Source of the DNA: Aliidiomarina celeris
Lineage (GTDB): Bacteria > Pseudomonadota > Gammaproteobacteria > Enterobacterales > Alteromonadaceae
Assembly: GCF_003316875.1 (NCBI RefSeq)
Contig: NZ_QMIL01000005.1
Span: forward strand, 62,001 to 126,000
Length of the DNA stretch: 64,000 nucleotides
Direction of reading: 5' to 3'
The notes beneath the pieces were generated by a model. It was not told the origin of the DNA, did no database searches, and was given only the letters and a program-made list of their open reading frames with translations. The position numbers and the translations under genes are program-made. This document shows, piece by piece, positions 32,157-41,597 of this stretch (positions within the stretch are counted from its first letter, which is position 1; each line of letters opens with the position of its first letter).

Positions 32157-32190
32157 TCACCCTAATCGAACAATTGCATTAGGGTGATTG
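32154..32190 (-). terminator. Perfect 13-base hairpin after the secreted nuclease gene
   Basis: CAATCACCCTAAT at 32154-32166 and ATTAGGGTGATTG at 32178-32190 are perfect complements around an 11-base loop. It starts six bases after the stop codon of the nuclease gene (minus strand). No T-run follows, so termination may be weak or factor-assisted; it could also protect the mRNA 3' end. Confidence 0.6.
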
Positions 32191-32195
32191 CCAAA

Positions 32196-34013
32196 TTAAA
32201 GTTTACGAGTGTCTACTTCAATAATAACTGGGTCGTGATCAGAGCTTCGAAACGGCGTAGGCGCATACCAATTCTGCTGCTGTTCCGGCGTTTTGAAGCG
32301 CGTACCGTACTCGAGCGCAACGGGCTCGTCGGCGTTAATGTTCCAAAAGTCGATGCCGGTAACCGCTTCTAACATGGTACGGTGCGCCAAGATATGATCG
32401 AGGCTGCCGCGTTCGCCGCGAAATACGTAAGTGTAGCCTTCTGGTGCCATGCGATTCGCAATATTGATGTAGCCGTGCTGGCGTAGCTCTACCATGGGGT
32501 CTTCCATGGCATAGCTGTTAAAATCGCCGAGTAGGATCATATTGCGATGCTCAACGCCGGTTGGAAATTCCCGTAGCCAGCGAGCTAACGCAGTTGCTGT
32601 GTCGGTGCGTAAAGGGCTCCAACAACCTTGGCCATCACCTCTGTTGCTGTTCGGGTTAGACTGCTCACTCGGGCAGCTGCCTTTGCTTTTAAAGTGGTTC
32701 GCAACCACGGTAAATTCACCCCCGGTGGCGCGGCTGCGAAAGCTTTGCGCCAGTGGCGGGCGGCTGCCACGATCAAAAGGCGCGTTCTCAGTAAATGCAG
32801 TACGGCCTATTTCTTCAAGCCGATCGGCTCGGTAGATAATGGCTTGAGTAATGGCATCGCCGCCAATTCGCGAAGCGCTAGGGCGAACGAAAGCATAACG
32901 TGCATTTAAACCAGCGGCATTTGCGGCCGCTTGCAAGCCTTGGGTTAAATCCACAATAGCGCTGTTGCTACCAAAACCATCGTTCTCAAGCTCCATCAAC
33001 GCAAAAACATCGGCGTTCATGCCCACCATAGCTGCAATAATACGAGCCCGTTGGCGCTCAAATTCCTCAGGCGTACGGGCTCCACGTGGCGTTGGGAATC
33101 CTCCTCCCTGACCGTCGCCATTGAAGTAATTCAATACGTTAAAGGCCGCTACGCGAATGTCGCCTCGGCCGGGCAGGTTCACCCCTTCAGGCCGTGGGTT
33201 GCTGGCGATAATGTTAGGCGTTCGAACCGGGTGAATATGGTAGGCATCATCTACGCGTACTAAAATGCCTTCAATATTATTTACTGTGTCACCCGAGCGA
33301 ACGGTATTATTAACGCTTAGCTCGGGCGCTGGGTAGGGCACCGAACTTGGATTTTCAACCTCTGAGCCGTCGTCTAAAACGATGCGGCGGAGAAAATTGT
33401 GAGCGCTGTGGTCGCGTGCGCTAATGCCTGGCAACGTAATTTGCGTAGGTACCCAGAGCACTTCAGTGGCGAGGTCGAGGGTGCCAAAACGACTGAGTTG
33501 GTAATGGCCAACGACGGTCATGGAATGGGTAATGCGCACCCTTTGGTGCAGTAAATTGTCGTACTGTGCCACATAGTCGATAGGCAGTTCGAGTGGTACC
33601 ACGGTGTAATTTTGGTTGCGACTACATACCGTAAGTTCGCTTACTGAATGAATGGCAGTACCCCCGCCGTATTCGCCACGCATACCCTCAATGCGCACTC
33701 GATCACCGGCTTGCACCGGCGTGCCGAAGTTTTCGTCACGCACAAAAAGAGCAGGCCGCGGCACGGTCATCGTTGTGCCAGGAGACTGCACAAAAAAGCC
33801 GTTCAGGCGGTCTTCGCCTTGAAAGCTGGCACTGACTACGCCTTCAATAATTACTTGTTCATCGAGGTATTGTTGCACTCGGTCAATAGGGGTTGCGTCG
33901 GCGCCACAACGTTGGGCAATGGGAATGCTGGTGGGATCTATGGGGGCGGTTGCGCAACCCACAACGAGCCAAAGTAGGGCAAAAACGCTAGTCATTCGAA
34001 GTGTGTATTTCAT
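32196..34013 (-). CDS. ExeM/NucH-family secreted endonuclease lipoprotein
   Basis: The protein has 605 residues from the ATG at 34013. A lipobox ends at Cys20 (LLWLVVGC), so it should be lipid-anchored. Residues 40-280 are beta-rich OB-like modules, and residues 290-605 form an endonuclease/exonuclease/phosphatase domain with IRVAAFNVLNYFNG, LMELENDGFG, MILLGDFNSYAMEDP, SLDHILAH and SSDHDPVII. These are the conserved catalytic and metal-binding motifs of ExeM/NucH extracellular nucleases, which degrade DNA outside the cell for phosphate or biofilm turnover. There is no C-terminal sorting tail. Confidence 0.9.
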   Translation of the reverse strand: MKYTLRMTSVFALLWLVVGCATAPIDPTSIPIAQRCGADATPIDRVQQYLDEQVIIEGVVSASFQGEDRLNGFFVQSPGTTMTVPRPALFVRDENFGTPVQAGDRVRIEGMRGEYGGGTAIHSVSELTVCSRNQNYTVVPLELPIDYVAQYDNLLHQRVRITHSMTVVGHYQLSRFGTLDLATEVLWVPTQITLPGISARDHSAHNFLRRIVLDDGSEVENPSSVPYPAPELSVNNTVRSGDTVNNIEGILVRVDDAYHIHPVRTPNIIASNPRPEGVNLPGRGDIRVAAFNVLNYFNGDGQGGGFPTPRGARTPEEFERQRARIIAAMVGMNADVFALMELENDGFGSNSAIVDLTQGLQAAANAAGLNARYAFVRPSASRIGGDAITQAIIYRADRLEEIGRTAFTENAPFDRGSRPPLAQSFRSRATGGEFTVVANHFKSKGSCPSEQSNPNSNRGDGQGCWSPLRTDTATALARWLREFPTGVEHRNMILLGDFNSYAMEDPMVELRQHGYINIANRMAPEGYTYVFRGERGSLDHILAHRTMLEAVTGIDFWNINADEPVALEYGTRFKTPEQQQNWYAPTPFRSSDHDPVIIEVDTRKL

Positions 34014-34146
34014 CAGTAAACCTGCCATTAACGTGCGGCGATTATGGAATTGTTGGCTTCAGTATTCACCAAACTCTATTGCGAACTATAATACAAAACG
34101 CGTTCGCTTTTAAAAAAGATTGCGCGCATTTTTGCGTTGTTCACGC

Positions 34147-35319
34147 TTATCGAGTTGGTTCTGGGGCTGTGTTTGTCGGTATGGCTGCGTGTGTAGCTTG
34201 AATACGCTCGTCTGGGTAGCACCCCAATATTTTTATAAAGCGTGTAGTGGCTTTGAGCTCACGCTCAGCACCGCGCCACTGTTCCGTGTCGCTGTTAATG
34301 AGCACGTCTACATAAAAAAGTTCTTCCCATGGGTTGCCCGGCATGGGCCGCGACTCGAGTTTTGCCATGTTGATATTGTGGTTACGCAGCACGAGTAGAG
34401 CGTCTACCAACGAACCGGGTTGATTGTGCGTTGCCATAATAAGGCTGGTTTTCGCAGGCAACTGGTTCGGTACGCGAATAGGGTCGCGGCTAACTATAAT
34501 AAAGCGTGTATGGTTCTCTTTTTGATTCGCCATACCGTCGGCCAATGCAACCAAGTCGTAGAGTGCGCCGCCGCTTTGTGGCCCTATGGCGGCACTGTGC
34601 GGGTTTTGATCTTCGGCAACGTGGCGCATGGCATGGGCCGAAGAGGCGCAGGGCTCAAGACGCAGCTGCGGCAATTTAGCTAAAAATTGTGAACACTGCG
34701 TAAGCGCCTGCGGGTGGCCATACACCACTTGGAGTGCGTCAAGTGCGGTGCCGGGTTTCACTAATAAGTGGTGGTCGACGGGTAAGTACGACTCGCCAAT
34801 AATATGCAAGTGGGTGTGCCGTAATAAGTCATACACGTCATTAATAGAGCCCGACGAGGTATTTTCGATTGGCAACACCCCTAAGCTAGCGCGACCGTCT
34901 TCTACGGTGGCGATTACGTCGTTAAAGGTGTCGCAGGAAAAGCCCTGTAACGTGCAATTGCGCCGGTGCGCGTAGCTTTGTGCGGTTAAATGGGAGTAAG
35001 AGCCCGGCATGCCAAGGTGAGCAATGGCTAATTGGCCTTGCGAGTTGCCTTGCTGCAGCCACGCGTGTTGCGTTAATACGGAGTCTTCAATAATAATGTG
35101 GTAAAGCCGCGTTAAATAGGCGGGGTCGAGCCCCAAAGCCTGCCCTTGCGCCATGAGTTTAAGCAAGAGCTCAGCTTCGCGGCCGGTGTCGCGCACATGG
35201 CCTTGGCGTTCGGCTTTGTCTTTTGCCACATCGAGCGCTAATTCACGGCGGCGTGCCAAACAGTGCAGGAGTTCGGCGTCGAGAGCTTCTATTTGTTGGC
35301 GCAAATTATGTAGAGTCAT
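34147..35319 (-). CDS. pheA: Bifunctional chorismate mutase/prephenate dehydratase
   Basis: The protein has 390 residues from the ATG at 35319 (MTLHNLRQQIEAL); the frame runs 20 codons further upstream without conservation. Residues 1-90 are an AroQ chorismate mutase (DAELLHCLARRRELALDVAKDK). Residues 105-285 are prephenate dehydratase (HLGMPGSYSHLTAQSY and NHTRFIIVSR). Residues 300-370 form a regulatory ACT domain containing the phenylalanine-binding ESRP motif. It converts chorismate to phenylpyruvate, and feedback by phenylalanine is expected. I saw no phe leader peptide. Confidence 0.96.
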   Translation of the reverse strand: MTLHNLRQQIEALDAELLHCLARRRELALDVAKDKAERQGHVRDTGREAELLLKLMAQGQALGLDPAYLTRLYHIIIEDSVLTQHAWLQQGNSQGQLAIAHLGMPGSYSHLTAQSYAHRRNCTLQGFSCDTFNDVIATVEDGRASLGVLPIENTSSGSINDVYDLLRHTHLHIIGESYLPVDHHLLVKPGTALDALQVVYGHPQALTQCSQFLAKLPQLRLEPCASSAHAMRHVAEDQNPHSAAIGPQSGGALYDLVALADGMANQKENHTRFIIVSRDPIRVPNQLPAKTSLIMATHNQPGSLVDALLVLRNHNINMAKLESRPMPGNPWEELFYVDVLINSDTEQWRGAERELKATTRFIKILGCYPDERIQATHAAIPTNTAPEPTR

Positions 35320-35491
35320 GGTTAAAAAATTACGTGAGGCCGTGGGTAGAGAATGCCTCGGGAACGCGTCAAAGTGCAAGAGCGATTCGGGCTTTTCTTA
35401 GGGATCGTGAATTTACAGTTTATAAATGCGGCTGAATTGGCGATAATGGCGCGCAATTGTGCCGGAGTCATTGTCGTTTAAAAGGGTTCTT

Positions 35492-36127
35492 GTGGGTCAT
35501 AAAACAACCATTATTGCTATTGCTGGTCCGTCAGCTTCTGGAAAAAGCTTATTCGCGTCAACGGTCTACCAAGAGCTGGTGGCAGAGCTTGGAGGTGAGC
35601 GCATTTCGGTATTGTCGGAAGACGCTTATTATCGTGATCAAAGCCACTTAGCCTTCGAACAGCGAGTGCTGACCAACTATGACCACCCCAGCGCTTTTGA
35701 ACACGAGCTACTCGAGCAGCATTTAAAGGAGCTGCGTGCCGGCCACAGCATTGAAATGCCGCAATACAGTTACCGCGACCATACGCGGGTAAAAGAAACC
35801 ATTCAGGTAACGCCTGCACGGGTTATTTTGGTGGAAGGTATTTTATTGTTGAATGACCCTGCACTGCGGGAGCAGTTCGACATTTCGGTATTTATGGACA
35901 CGCCGCTCGACATTTGTTTATTGCGCAGAATAAACCGTGATATTGAAGAGCGCGGCCGTAGTTTAAGCTCTATTACCGAGCAGTACGAAAATTATGTACG
36001 CCCAGCGTTCTTTAATTTTATCGCGCCATCGAAGCATTTCGCAGATTTAGTGGTAACCCGTGGTGGCCAAAACGAAATTGCTATCGATATTATAAAAACA
36101 AAAATACGGCAGTTACTTGCAGAATAA
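35492..36127 (+). CDS. udk: Uridine kinase
   Basis: The protein has 211 residues from the GTG at 35492, which has AAAAGGG nine bases upstream; a GTG 33 bases earlier would add eleven residues but has a poorer ribosome site. It has the Walker A motif GPSASGKS near the start and the uridine kinase signatures [26 protein letters not shown] and [17 protein letters not shown]. It phosphorylates uridine and cytidine in nucleoside salvage. The nucleoside permease gene follows after 20 bases, so uptake and trapping are linked. Confidence 0.95.
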   Translation: MGHKTTIIAIAGPSASGKSLFASTVYQELVAELGGERISVLSEDAYYRDQSHLAFEQRVLTNYDHPSAFEHELLEQHLKELRAGHSIEMPQYSYRDHTRVKETIQVTPARVILVEGILLLNDPALREQFDISVFMDTPLDICLLRRINRDIEERGRSLSSITEQYENYVRPAFFNFIAPSKHFADLVVTRGGQNEIAIDIIKTKIRQLLAE

Positions 36128-36147
36128 TTAAAACTTAGGGAACGCTT

Positions 36148-37359
36148 ATGATAGGCCTACTCGGCATGCTGTTTTTACTCAGCGTTGCATATATTTTTTC
36201 AACGGCGCGTTCGCGCATTAAATGGCGTACTGTGGTGGGTGCATTTGCACTGCAAGTCGGCTTAGGCGCATTTGTTTTGTATGTGCCGTTTGGGCAAGAC
36301 GTGCTGTTGTCTATGTCGAACGGCGTTGCCAATGTTATTGGCTACGCCGACGCCGGATTTGCGTTCTTGTTTGGCGACATCGGTGCGTATTCACAAGGCT
36401 TTATTTTCGCCATTCATGTACTTGGCGTTATTATTTTCTTCTCAGCGCTTATTTCTATTCTGTACCATATTGGCGTGATGGCGTGGATTATCAAGTTAAT
36501 TGGTGGCGGGCTGCAGAAGCTGCTGGGTACGAGTCGCCCTGAGTCGATGTCGGCCGCCGCGAATATTTTTGTTGGCCAAACAGAAGCGCCTCTGGTGGTT
36601 CGCCCCTATATTCCAACCATGACACGCTCAGAGTTATTTGCCGTGATGGTGGGGGGCTTAGGCTCCGTTTCCGGTTCGGTACTGGCTGGGTACGCAGGCA
36701 TTGGTGTTGAGCTGAAATACTTAATTGCTGCTTGTTTTATGGCCGCCCCCGGTGCGTTACTCATGGCAAAAATTATAATGCCGGAAACCGAAGAACCGCA
36801 GAATGAGCTCACCCATGTACCCACAGAAGAGCGTCGCGCCAATGTAATTGACGCAGCCGCGTCTGGCGCGTCGAGCGGTTTGCAACTGGCCATGAACGTG
36901 GGCGCAATGTTGCTAGCTTTCGTGGCCCTTATTGCACTGTTTAATGGCATTTTGGGCTGGTTTGGCGGTTGGTTTGGCCAGCCCGAACTGACCTTGCAAC
37001 AAATTTTTGGCTTTGTGTTCCAGCCGTTAGCGTGGTTGCTGGGTGTGCCGTGGAGTGACGCCTCGCTGGCGGGTAGCTTTATCGGCCAAAAATTAGCCAT
37101 AAATGAATTCGTTGCTTATTTGGACTTCGTGAATTACAAGGACCAAATGAGCGCCCAGGCTCAGGTTATTGTCACCTTTATGCTCTGTGGTTTTGCAAAT
37201 ATTTCGTCAATTGCGATTTTGCTCGGCGGGCTCGGTGGCATGGCCCCCAGTCGCCGTAAAGAAATTGCGCAATTAGGTGTAAGAGCCCTATTGGCGGCGA
37301 CTCTAGCGAATTTTATGAGTGCCTCCATTGCCGGTGTTTTCTTTACTTTAGCGAGCTAA
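36148..37359 (+). CDS. nupC: Concentrative nucleoside transporter (NupC/vcCNT type)
   Basis: The 403-residue membrane protein closely resembles the sodium-coupled CNT of Vibrio cholerae. It has the substrate and ion motifs [45 protein letters not shown] and [14 protein letters not shown] proteins import nucleosides with a Na+ or proton gradient. It is cotranscribed with udk, with a 20-base gap. An intrinsic terminator follows. Confidence 0.93.
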   Translation: MIGLLGMLFLLSVAYIFSTARSRIKWRTVVGAFALQVGLGAFVLYVPFGQDVLLSMSNGVANVIGYADAGFAFLFGDIGAYSQGFIFAIHVLGVIIFFSALISILYHIGVMAWIIKLIGGGLQKLLGTSRPESMSAAANIFVGQTEAPLVVRPYIPTMTRSELFAVMVGGLGSVSGSVLAGYAGIGVELKYLIAACFMAAPGALLMAKIIMPETEEPQNELTHVPTEERRANVIDAAASGASSGLQLAMNVGAMLLAFVALIALFNGILGWFGGWFGQPELTLQQIFGFVFQPLAWLLGVPWSDASLAGSFIGQKLAINEFVAYLDFVNYKDQMSAQAQVIVTFMLCGFANISSIAILLGGLGGMAPSRRKEIAQLGVRALLAATLANFMSASIAGVFFTLAS

Positions 37360-37413
37360 AGGAAAACTTTCCTTACAGTTTCTGTACTAGACGCCCGCTT
37401 GAAAGTGAACCAA

Positions 37414-37453
37414 AATGCCCTGTAGAACGAACTCTACAGGGCATTCTTTTTTT
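37414..37453 (+). terminator. Rho-independent terminator after nupC
   Basis: AATGCCCTGTAG at 37414-37425 and CTACAGGGCATT at 37434-37445 are perfect 12-base arms with an 8-base loop, followed by CTTTTTTT. The next gene begins 14 bases later, so its promoter must lie within or upstream of this hairpin, or read-through occurs. Confidence 0.9.
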
Positions 37454-37466
37454 ATTGGAGTACAGC

Positions 37467-38129
37467 ATGAAACGGTTGTTGCTACTGTGTGTAGCTTTTG
37501 TTTTCATTTTCACCCCAACGCTCAAGGCCGCTGAGCCTGAGAATCCCTACCGGCTCTTAGAAAGAATTGCAGAAAGGGTACTGGAGCGTATTGGTAACGA
37601 GCGCAGTAAAATAGAGGCGGAGCCGAATTATTTACGTACCATCATGGCCGACGAGCTGCTGCCACATTCGGATTACGAATTTGCAGCCCGTATGGTTATG
37701 GGGCGGAATTGGCAGCGCTTAAGCGAAGCACAGCAGAACGCATTTGTAGAAGCATTTCGCGACTACTTAGTAACCACGTATGCGCGGGTCTTTACCCAAT
37801 ACGACGAAACCAAGCACAAGCTCGAGTTTGGCCGCGAAGAAGATTATGCGAACGAGCGCCGTGTGGTGGTTCGGGGGCAGCTCATTGAAGAAGGCGGGCG
37901 TCCGCCGGTGCGGCTCGATTTCCATTTGCAACGTCGTACACCTACGTCGCCTTGGCTGGCTTTCGACTTGGTTGCTGAAGGCGTGAGCTTGCTTAATGCC
38001 CAGCAGTCTGAAATGCAGGCGTCGCTCCGCCAGCGCGGTATCGACGGTACCATTGAATTGTTGCGGGAGCGGGCAAGTGTGGAGATCAACTTGAATGAAG
38101 ATATCGACCTCGATAACTTCCAAGACTAA
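37467..38129 (+). CDS. MlaC/Ttg2D-like periplasmic lipid-binding protein
   Basis: The protein has 220 residues from the ATG at 37467. It has a signal peptide ending near TLKA-AEP, then the MlaC/toluene-tolerance fold with LMADELLPHSDYEFAARMVMGRNW-like motifs, the FVEAFRDYLVTTYARVF helix, and WLAFDLVAEGVSLLNAQ near residue 170. MlaC shuttles phospholipids between the Mla inner- and outer-membrane complexes. Here no mlaFEDB genes are adjacent, so this is an isolated paralogue. It ends tail-to-tail with the next gene, overlapping by four bases. Confidence 0.88.
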   Translation: MKRLLLLCVAFVFIFTPTLKAAEPENPYRLLERIAERVLERIGNERSKIEAEPNYLRTIMADELLPHSDYEFAARMVMGRNWQRLSEAQQNAFVEAFRDYLVTTYARVFTQYDETKHKLEFGREEDYANERRVVVRGQLIEEGGRPPVRLDFHLQRRTPTSPWLAFDLVAEGVSLLNAQQSEMQASLRQRGIDGTIELLRERASVEINLNEDIDLDNFQD

Positions 38130-39127
38130 CGACCGAACCACATTGCAACTTCAAGACCAAACATGTAACGCAACTTGCGTTGCTGTTCCAATTCCTCGCG
38201 GGGCCAGTGTTGCCCCGCCCACACTTCTAAAAACAACCATTCGCGAAACCATTCACGGCGGTGAATAATACGGTAACCGTAGTCACGCACGGGAACCTTT
38301 GCGCTGGTTTGCCCTTGAATGAAAACTTCGCCGGCAATAGCACGTTCCTCGCCATAGAGGTGAAAGAGTGCAGCCGAATTATGCCAACGCACGCCGTCTG
38401 TACGTTCGGCTAAAGTAAGGTCTACACTGATGCGCGCCAGCCATGCCTCGCGCATACTGGCTTCCCAGTCGAGGCGTTCGTTCACGCCAAAACCGTCGGA
38501 GTCGCGCCAAAACAAGGTGCTGCGCACCCGTAACTGTGAGTAGTCATTGAGTTTTCGCTGCCACAAATAGCGGCCTTGGGCATATAAGTCGGCTTTAAGC
38601 CCTTTGCGTATACCCGCACTGAAATAGAGCCGGTTGGTTTCCCCTAACTTAGGGTCAAAGCCTAAGCCAAGAATCCATTCCTCGTCGTCGGCGTACGACT
38701 GTAAAACGGACTGTTCAAAAGTGGATTGATCATTGTCGAGCACGTCGTCGAAGTTCCCGCGGCCAATAATGGCAGAGAAGCGCTCTTCGGCTTGCGGTAA
38801 ACGAAATTGGGCACGAAATCGAGATTTTACTTCCCAACCGTCGTAAGCACTCCAGCTCGGCCCAATCGACAAGCGGCCTTGCGAGTCGTAGTTGTCGTCG
38901 AAGGAACGGTCGGAACCAAAAAATTGGTCAAACCAACGTGCGGTATTGTCGACGGTATTTTCTACACCGTCTTGGAAATTGTCGATCCACGCAACATTAA
39001 GCTCCGGAAGCTCCTCTGTTTCGGTCTGCTTTTCGGGAGGATCAGCATAGGCCTTCTCGGCTGGCGCTATAAGCAAACAGGCGAGAAGCAGTTGAACTCC
39101 CAAGCTGCGGTAATCATAAAACCTCAA
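38126..39127 (-). CDS. Hypothetical exported, probable outer-membrane beta-barrel protein
   Basis: I do not recognise a family. The protein has 333 residues with a signal peptide (about 1-28, ending KAYA-DPP). The mature part shows many short alternating strands with aromatic girdle residues (Trp, Tyr, Phe), and the C-terminus ends with the barrel-like LEVAMWFGR. An acidic region with GSDRSFDDNYDSQGRLSIGPS precedes the first strands. It could form a small barrel of about twelve strands. It converges with the MlaC-like gene, sharing a four-base stop overlap, which may or may not be functional. Confidence 0.7.
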   Translation of the reverse strand: MRFYDYRSLGVQLLLACLLIAPAEKAYADPPEKQTETEELPELNVAWIDNFQDGVENTVDNTARWFDQFFGSDRSFDDNYDSQGRLSIGPSWSAYDGWEVKSRFRAQFRLPQAEERFSAIIGRGNFDDVLDNDQSTFEQSVLQSYADDEEWILGLGFDPKLGETNRLYFSAGIRKGLKADLYAQGRYLWQRKLNDYSQLRVRSTLFWRDSDGFGVNERLDWEASMREAWLARISVDLTLAERTDGVRWHNSAALFHLYGEERAIAGEVFIQGQTSAKVPVRDYGYRIIHRREWFREWLFLEVWAGQHWPREELEQQRKLRYMFGLEVAMWFGR

Positions 39128-39361
39128 ATGTAAAACTCCGTTGTGCGCTCTCTAACCTACTTTACCTTCCTAGGCGATTAACATTCGACGCGAACTGAAT
39201 AATGTGACGTAAAGAATGCGTAAATGCCAGTTTTAATCGAATGAGGGTGTAGGAACTATGATATGCCCGCTGGACCCGAGAAAGCAGCAAACTATATTTG
39301 CAGCCTCTCGTGCTGCATGCGATCATAGCGCTTTCATTTTTTGAGCCATGGATTTTGTAGT

Positions 39362-40720
39362 ATGAGCACAAGACATTTTGACTATTTAAGTATTGGCGCC
39401 GGTAGTGGCGGTATTGCCTCGGCAAATCGAGCAGCGATACGTGGTGCGAAAGCCGCCGTTATTGAAGCAAAAGCCGTGGGTGGTACCTGTGTAAACGTAG
39501 GTTGTGTTCCTAAAAAGGTTATGTGGTACGGCGCGCATATTGCTGAAGCGGTGAAATATGCTGAGGCATACGGTTTTGAGTTAGCGCAAAATGCATTTAG
39601 CTGGAATACCTTGGTGAAAAACCGAGAAGCTTATATTGAGCGCATTCACGGCAGTTATCATCGTGGCTTTCAAGGTAATGGCGTGGAATATATCGAGGGC
39701 TTTGCGTCGTTTGTAGGGCCCAATGAGGTGGAAGTAAACGGCGAACGAATTACTGCCGACCACATTACCATTGCGGTGGGTGGCCGGCCGACAATTCCAA
39801 ACGTACCGGGCGCAGAATACGGTATTGATTCGGATGGTTTCTTTGCACTCACAGAGCAACCTAAAAAAGCAGTTGTTGTTGGAGCCGGCTATATTGCGTT
39901 GGAAATTGCCGGCGTACTGCATGCATTGGGTACAGAAGCACACTTACTGGTTCGCCAAGATCGGCCATTGCGTTATTTCGACCGCGACATTATAGACGCG
40001 CTGCTGGAACGTTTGAAACAAGACGGCCCAGCGTTGCATACCTTCTCGGAAGTGAAATCTGTGGAGAAAGGTAACGATGGTTTGCTTACCATCACCACCA
40101 TGAACGACGAAGTGATAGAACAGGTCGACTGCTTAATTTGGGCAATAGGAAGAGAGCCGACAACGGACAAAATTAACTTGCCTGCGGCTGGTGTAGAAGC
40201 AGACGAGCAAGGCTATATTCGCACCGACAAGTATCAAAATACCAATGTAAAAGGTATTTATGCAGTGGGCGATATCACTGGCGAGGCGCAGCTTACACCG
40301 GTAGCGATAAAAGCAGGCCGATTGTTAGCAGAGCGGTTATTCAACAAGGATATGCCCGACGCCCATATGGATTACAGCTTGATTCCAACGGTAGTATTTA
40401 GCCACCCGCCGATCGGCACCATCGGGTTAACGGAACATGAAGCGATTGCCAAGTATGGTGAAACAGAAGTAAAAGTGTACCGCTCTAGTTTTGCCGCTAT
40501 GTACAATGCCATAACGCCTCATCGGGCGCTAAGCTCGTTCAAACTCGTGTGTGTGGGAACCGACGAAAAGGTGGTTGGCTTGCACGGCATTGGCGAAGGT
40601 ATGGACGAAATTTTACAAGGCTTCGCGGTGGCGATGAAAATGGGCGCAACCAAAGCCGACTTCGACAGCACTGTGGCGCTTCATCCTACCTCTGCTGAGG
40701 AGTTCGTTACGCTCAGATAA
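39362..40720 (+). CDS. gorA: Glutathione-disulfide reductase
   Basis: The protein has 452 residues from the ATG at 39362 ([12 protein letters not shown]). It has the FAD motif [14 protein letters not shown], the redox disulphide [13 protein letters not shown] at residues 40-52, the NADPH-binding [15 protein letters not shown], and the C-terminal dimer motif [16 protein letters not shown] with the catalytic His. It reduces oxidised glutathione with NADPH in the cytoplasm. Its length matches the Escherichia coli enzyme. A strong terminator follows. Confidence 0.97.
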   Translation: MSTRHFDYLSIGAGSGGIASANRAAIRGAKAAVIEAKAVGGTCVNVGCVPKKVMWYGAHIAEAVKYAEAYGFELAQNAFSWNTLVKNREAYIERIHGSYHRGFQGNGVEYIEGFASFVGPNEVEVNGERITADHITIAVGGRPTIPNVPGAEYGIDSDGFFALTEQPKKAVVVGAGYIALEIAGVLHALGTEAHLLVRQDRPLRYFDRDIIDALLERLKQDGPALHTFSEVKSVEKGNDGLLTITTMNDEVIEQVDCLIWAIGREPTTDKINLPAAGVEADEQGYIRTDKYQNTNVKGIYAVGDITGEAQLTPVAIKAGRLLAERLFNKDMPDAHMDYSLIPTVVFSHPPIGTIGLTEHEAIAKYGETEVKVYRSSFAAMYNAITPHRALSSFKLVCVGTDEKVVGLHGIGEGMDEILQGFAVAMKMGATKADFDSTVALHPTSAEEFVTLR

Positions 40721-40767
40721 TTGCGTAACAACGCCACGAATACTCGTTCTCCGCTTATCCGCTCTTG

Positions 40768-40805
40768 CGCCCGCTGGTCATATTTTTGTGTCAGCGGGCG
40801 TTTTT
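40768..40805 (+). terminator. Rho-independent terminator after gorA
   Basis: CGCCCGCTG at 40768-40776 and CAGCGGGCG at 40792-40800 form a perfect 9-base GC-rich stem, followed by TTTTT. It lies 47 bases after the gor stop codon and ends 55 bases before the start of the next gene. Confidence 0.92.
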
Positions 40806-40859
40806 GGTTTTACACTGCAAAGCACAAATTGCTTAGGCAGTGAACAAAAGGGGAACACA

Positions 40860-41555
40860 ATGAAGACTATGAATCAGTATTTACGCACCATTGTTGGCAC
40901 GTCACTTATACTCGCGTTTACCAGCACAGCGGTGTTTGCAGCGTCGCCGGAAGGCGTGTGGCGGGGCAAGCTTGAAGTTCAAAATGGTATATTTTTAACC
41001 ATTGGTTACACCATAGAGAACGGCGTGTTAACGCTCGACAGCCCAAATCAAGGTATGTTTGCCAAGGCGCCAACCTCGTTTACCTTGAGCGATAACGAGT
41101 TAGAATTTACCGACGCGCAATTGTCAGCGAGTTTTAAAGGTGAGTTCGAAGGTGACACGCTAACGGGAACTTTTACCCAAGGTAAAGCGTATTCGCTTAC
41201 GTTGCACCGGCTCGACAGCGAAGACCTTGAGCGCATGGCATTTGAAGGCCGTTATGCCGGAGAAATGCTAGTGAATCGGCGCACTCAACTGCCTTTGCAG
41301 GTGAATGTGGCCGTTCTTCACGACGGTTATTACGCCACGCTAGACAGCCCCGCGCAGCAAAGTTACGGCATTCCGTTAACCGACTTTAGCATTGATGCAA
41401 CGCAGATGAGCTTTAGCAGCCCAATGATTAGTGCAAGTTACAGCGGGACGTACGCGGAAGGAGGCTACCACGGTGACTTCCTGCAAGGTCAGAAACGTTC
41501 GCTTACGCTCAGCAAGGTTGCTCAGGGAGAGGAGCCAGCTGCTGCCCCAAAGTAA
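40860..41555 (+). CDS. Secreted two-repeat beta-domain protein; probable 5' part of a frameshifted fusion
   Basis: The zero-frame product has 231 residues from the ATG at 40860, preceded by AAGGGGAACAC. A signal peptide ends near VFA-ASP. Two related beta domains follow, about residues 30-122 and 128-220, sharing the pattern G-W/Y-x-G-x-L, LDSP-Q, and SASFKGEFEGDTLTGTFTQG versus SASYSGTYAEGGYHGDFLQG. Such domains are found N-terminal to hydrolases in other proteins. The frame ends at a TAA immediately after the heptamer CCCAAAG, and the serine hydrolase continues in the -1 frame. See the frameshift-site and hydrolase entries. Confidence 0.8.
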   Translation: MKTMNQYLRTIVGTSLILAFTSTAVFAASPEGVWRGKLEVQNGIFLTIGYTIENGVLTLDSPNQGMFAKAPTSFTLSDNELEFTDAQLSASFKGEFEGDTLTGTFTQGKAYSLTLHRLDSEDLERMAFEGRYAGEMLVNRRTQLPLQVNVAVLHDGYYATLDSPAQQSYGIPLTDFSIDATQMSFSSPMISASYSGTYAEGGYHGDFLQGQKRSLTLSKVAQGEEPAAAPK

Positions 41556-41597
41556 CATTGGGTGAGCATGGCGGCGCCGTTGCTCTGATCACCCAAG
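41524..41597 (+). promoter_or_regulatory. Candidate programmed -1 ribosomal frameshift site
   Basis: In the zero frame the sequence reads GCC CCA AAG TAA, so C-CCA-AAG (41546-41552) is an X-XXY-YYZ heptamer directly before the stop codon. An internal AGGGAGAGGAG (41524-41534) ends 11 bases upstream of the heptamer. Five bases after it begins a perfect 8-base stem, TTGGGTGA (41558-41565) with TCACCCAA (41590-41597). This is the same layout as the dnaX frameshift signal. Shifting joins the secreted protein to the serine hydrolase, for a total of 539 residues. Functional frameshifting is inference. Confidence 0.7.

Noticed and set aside
35320-35491. pheL-type attenuator before pheA
   Set aside because: No short Phe-rich ORF or terminator/antiterminator pair was seen on the minus strand.
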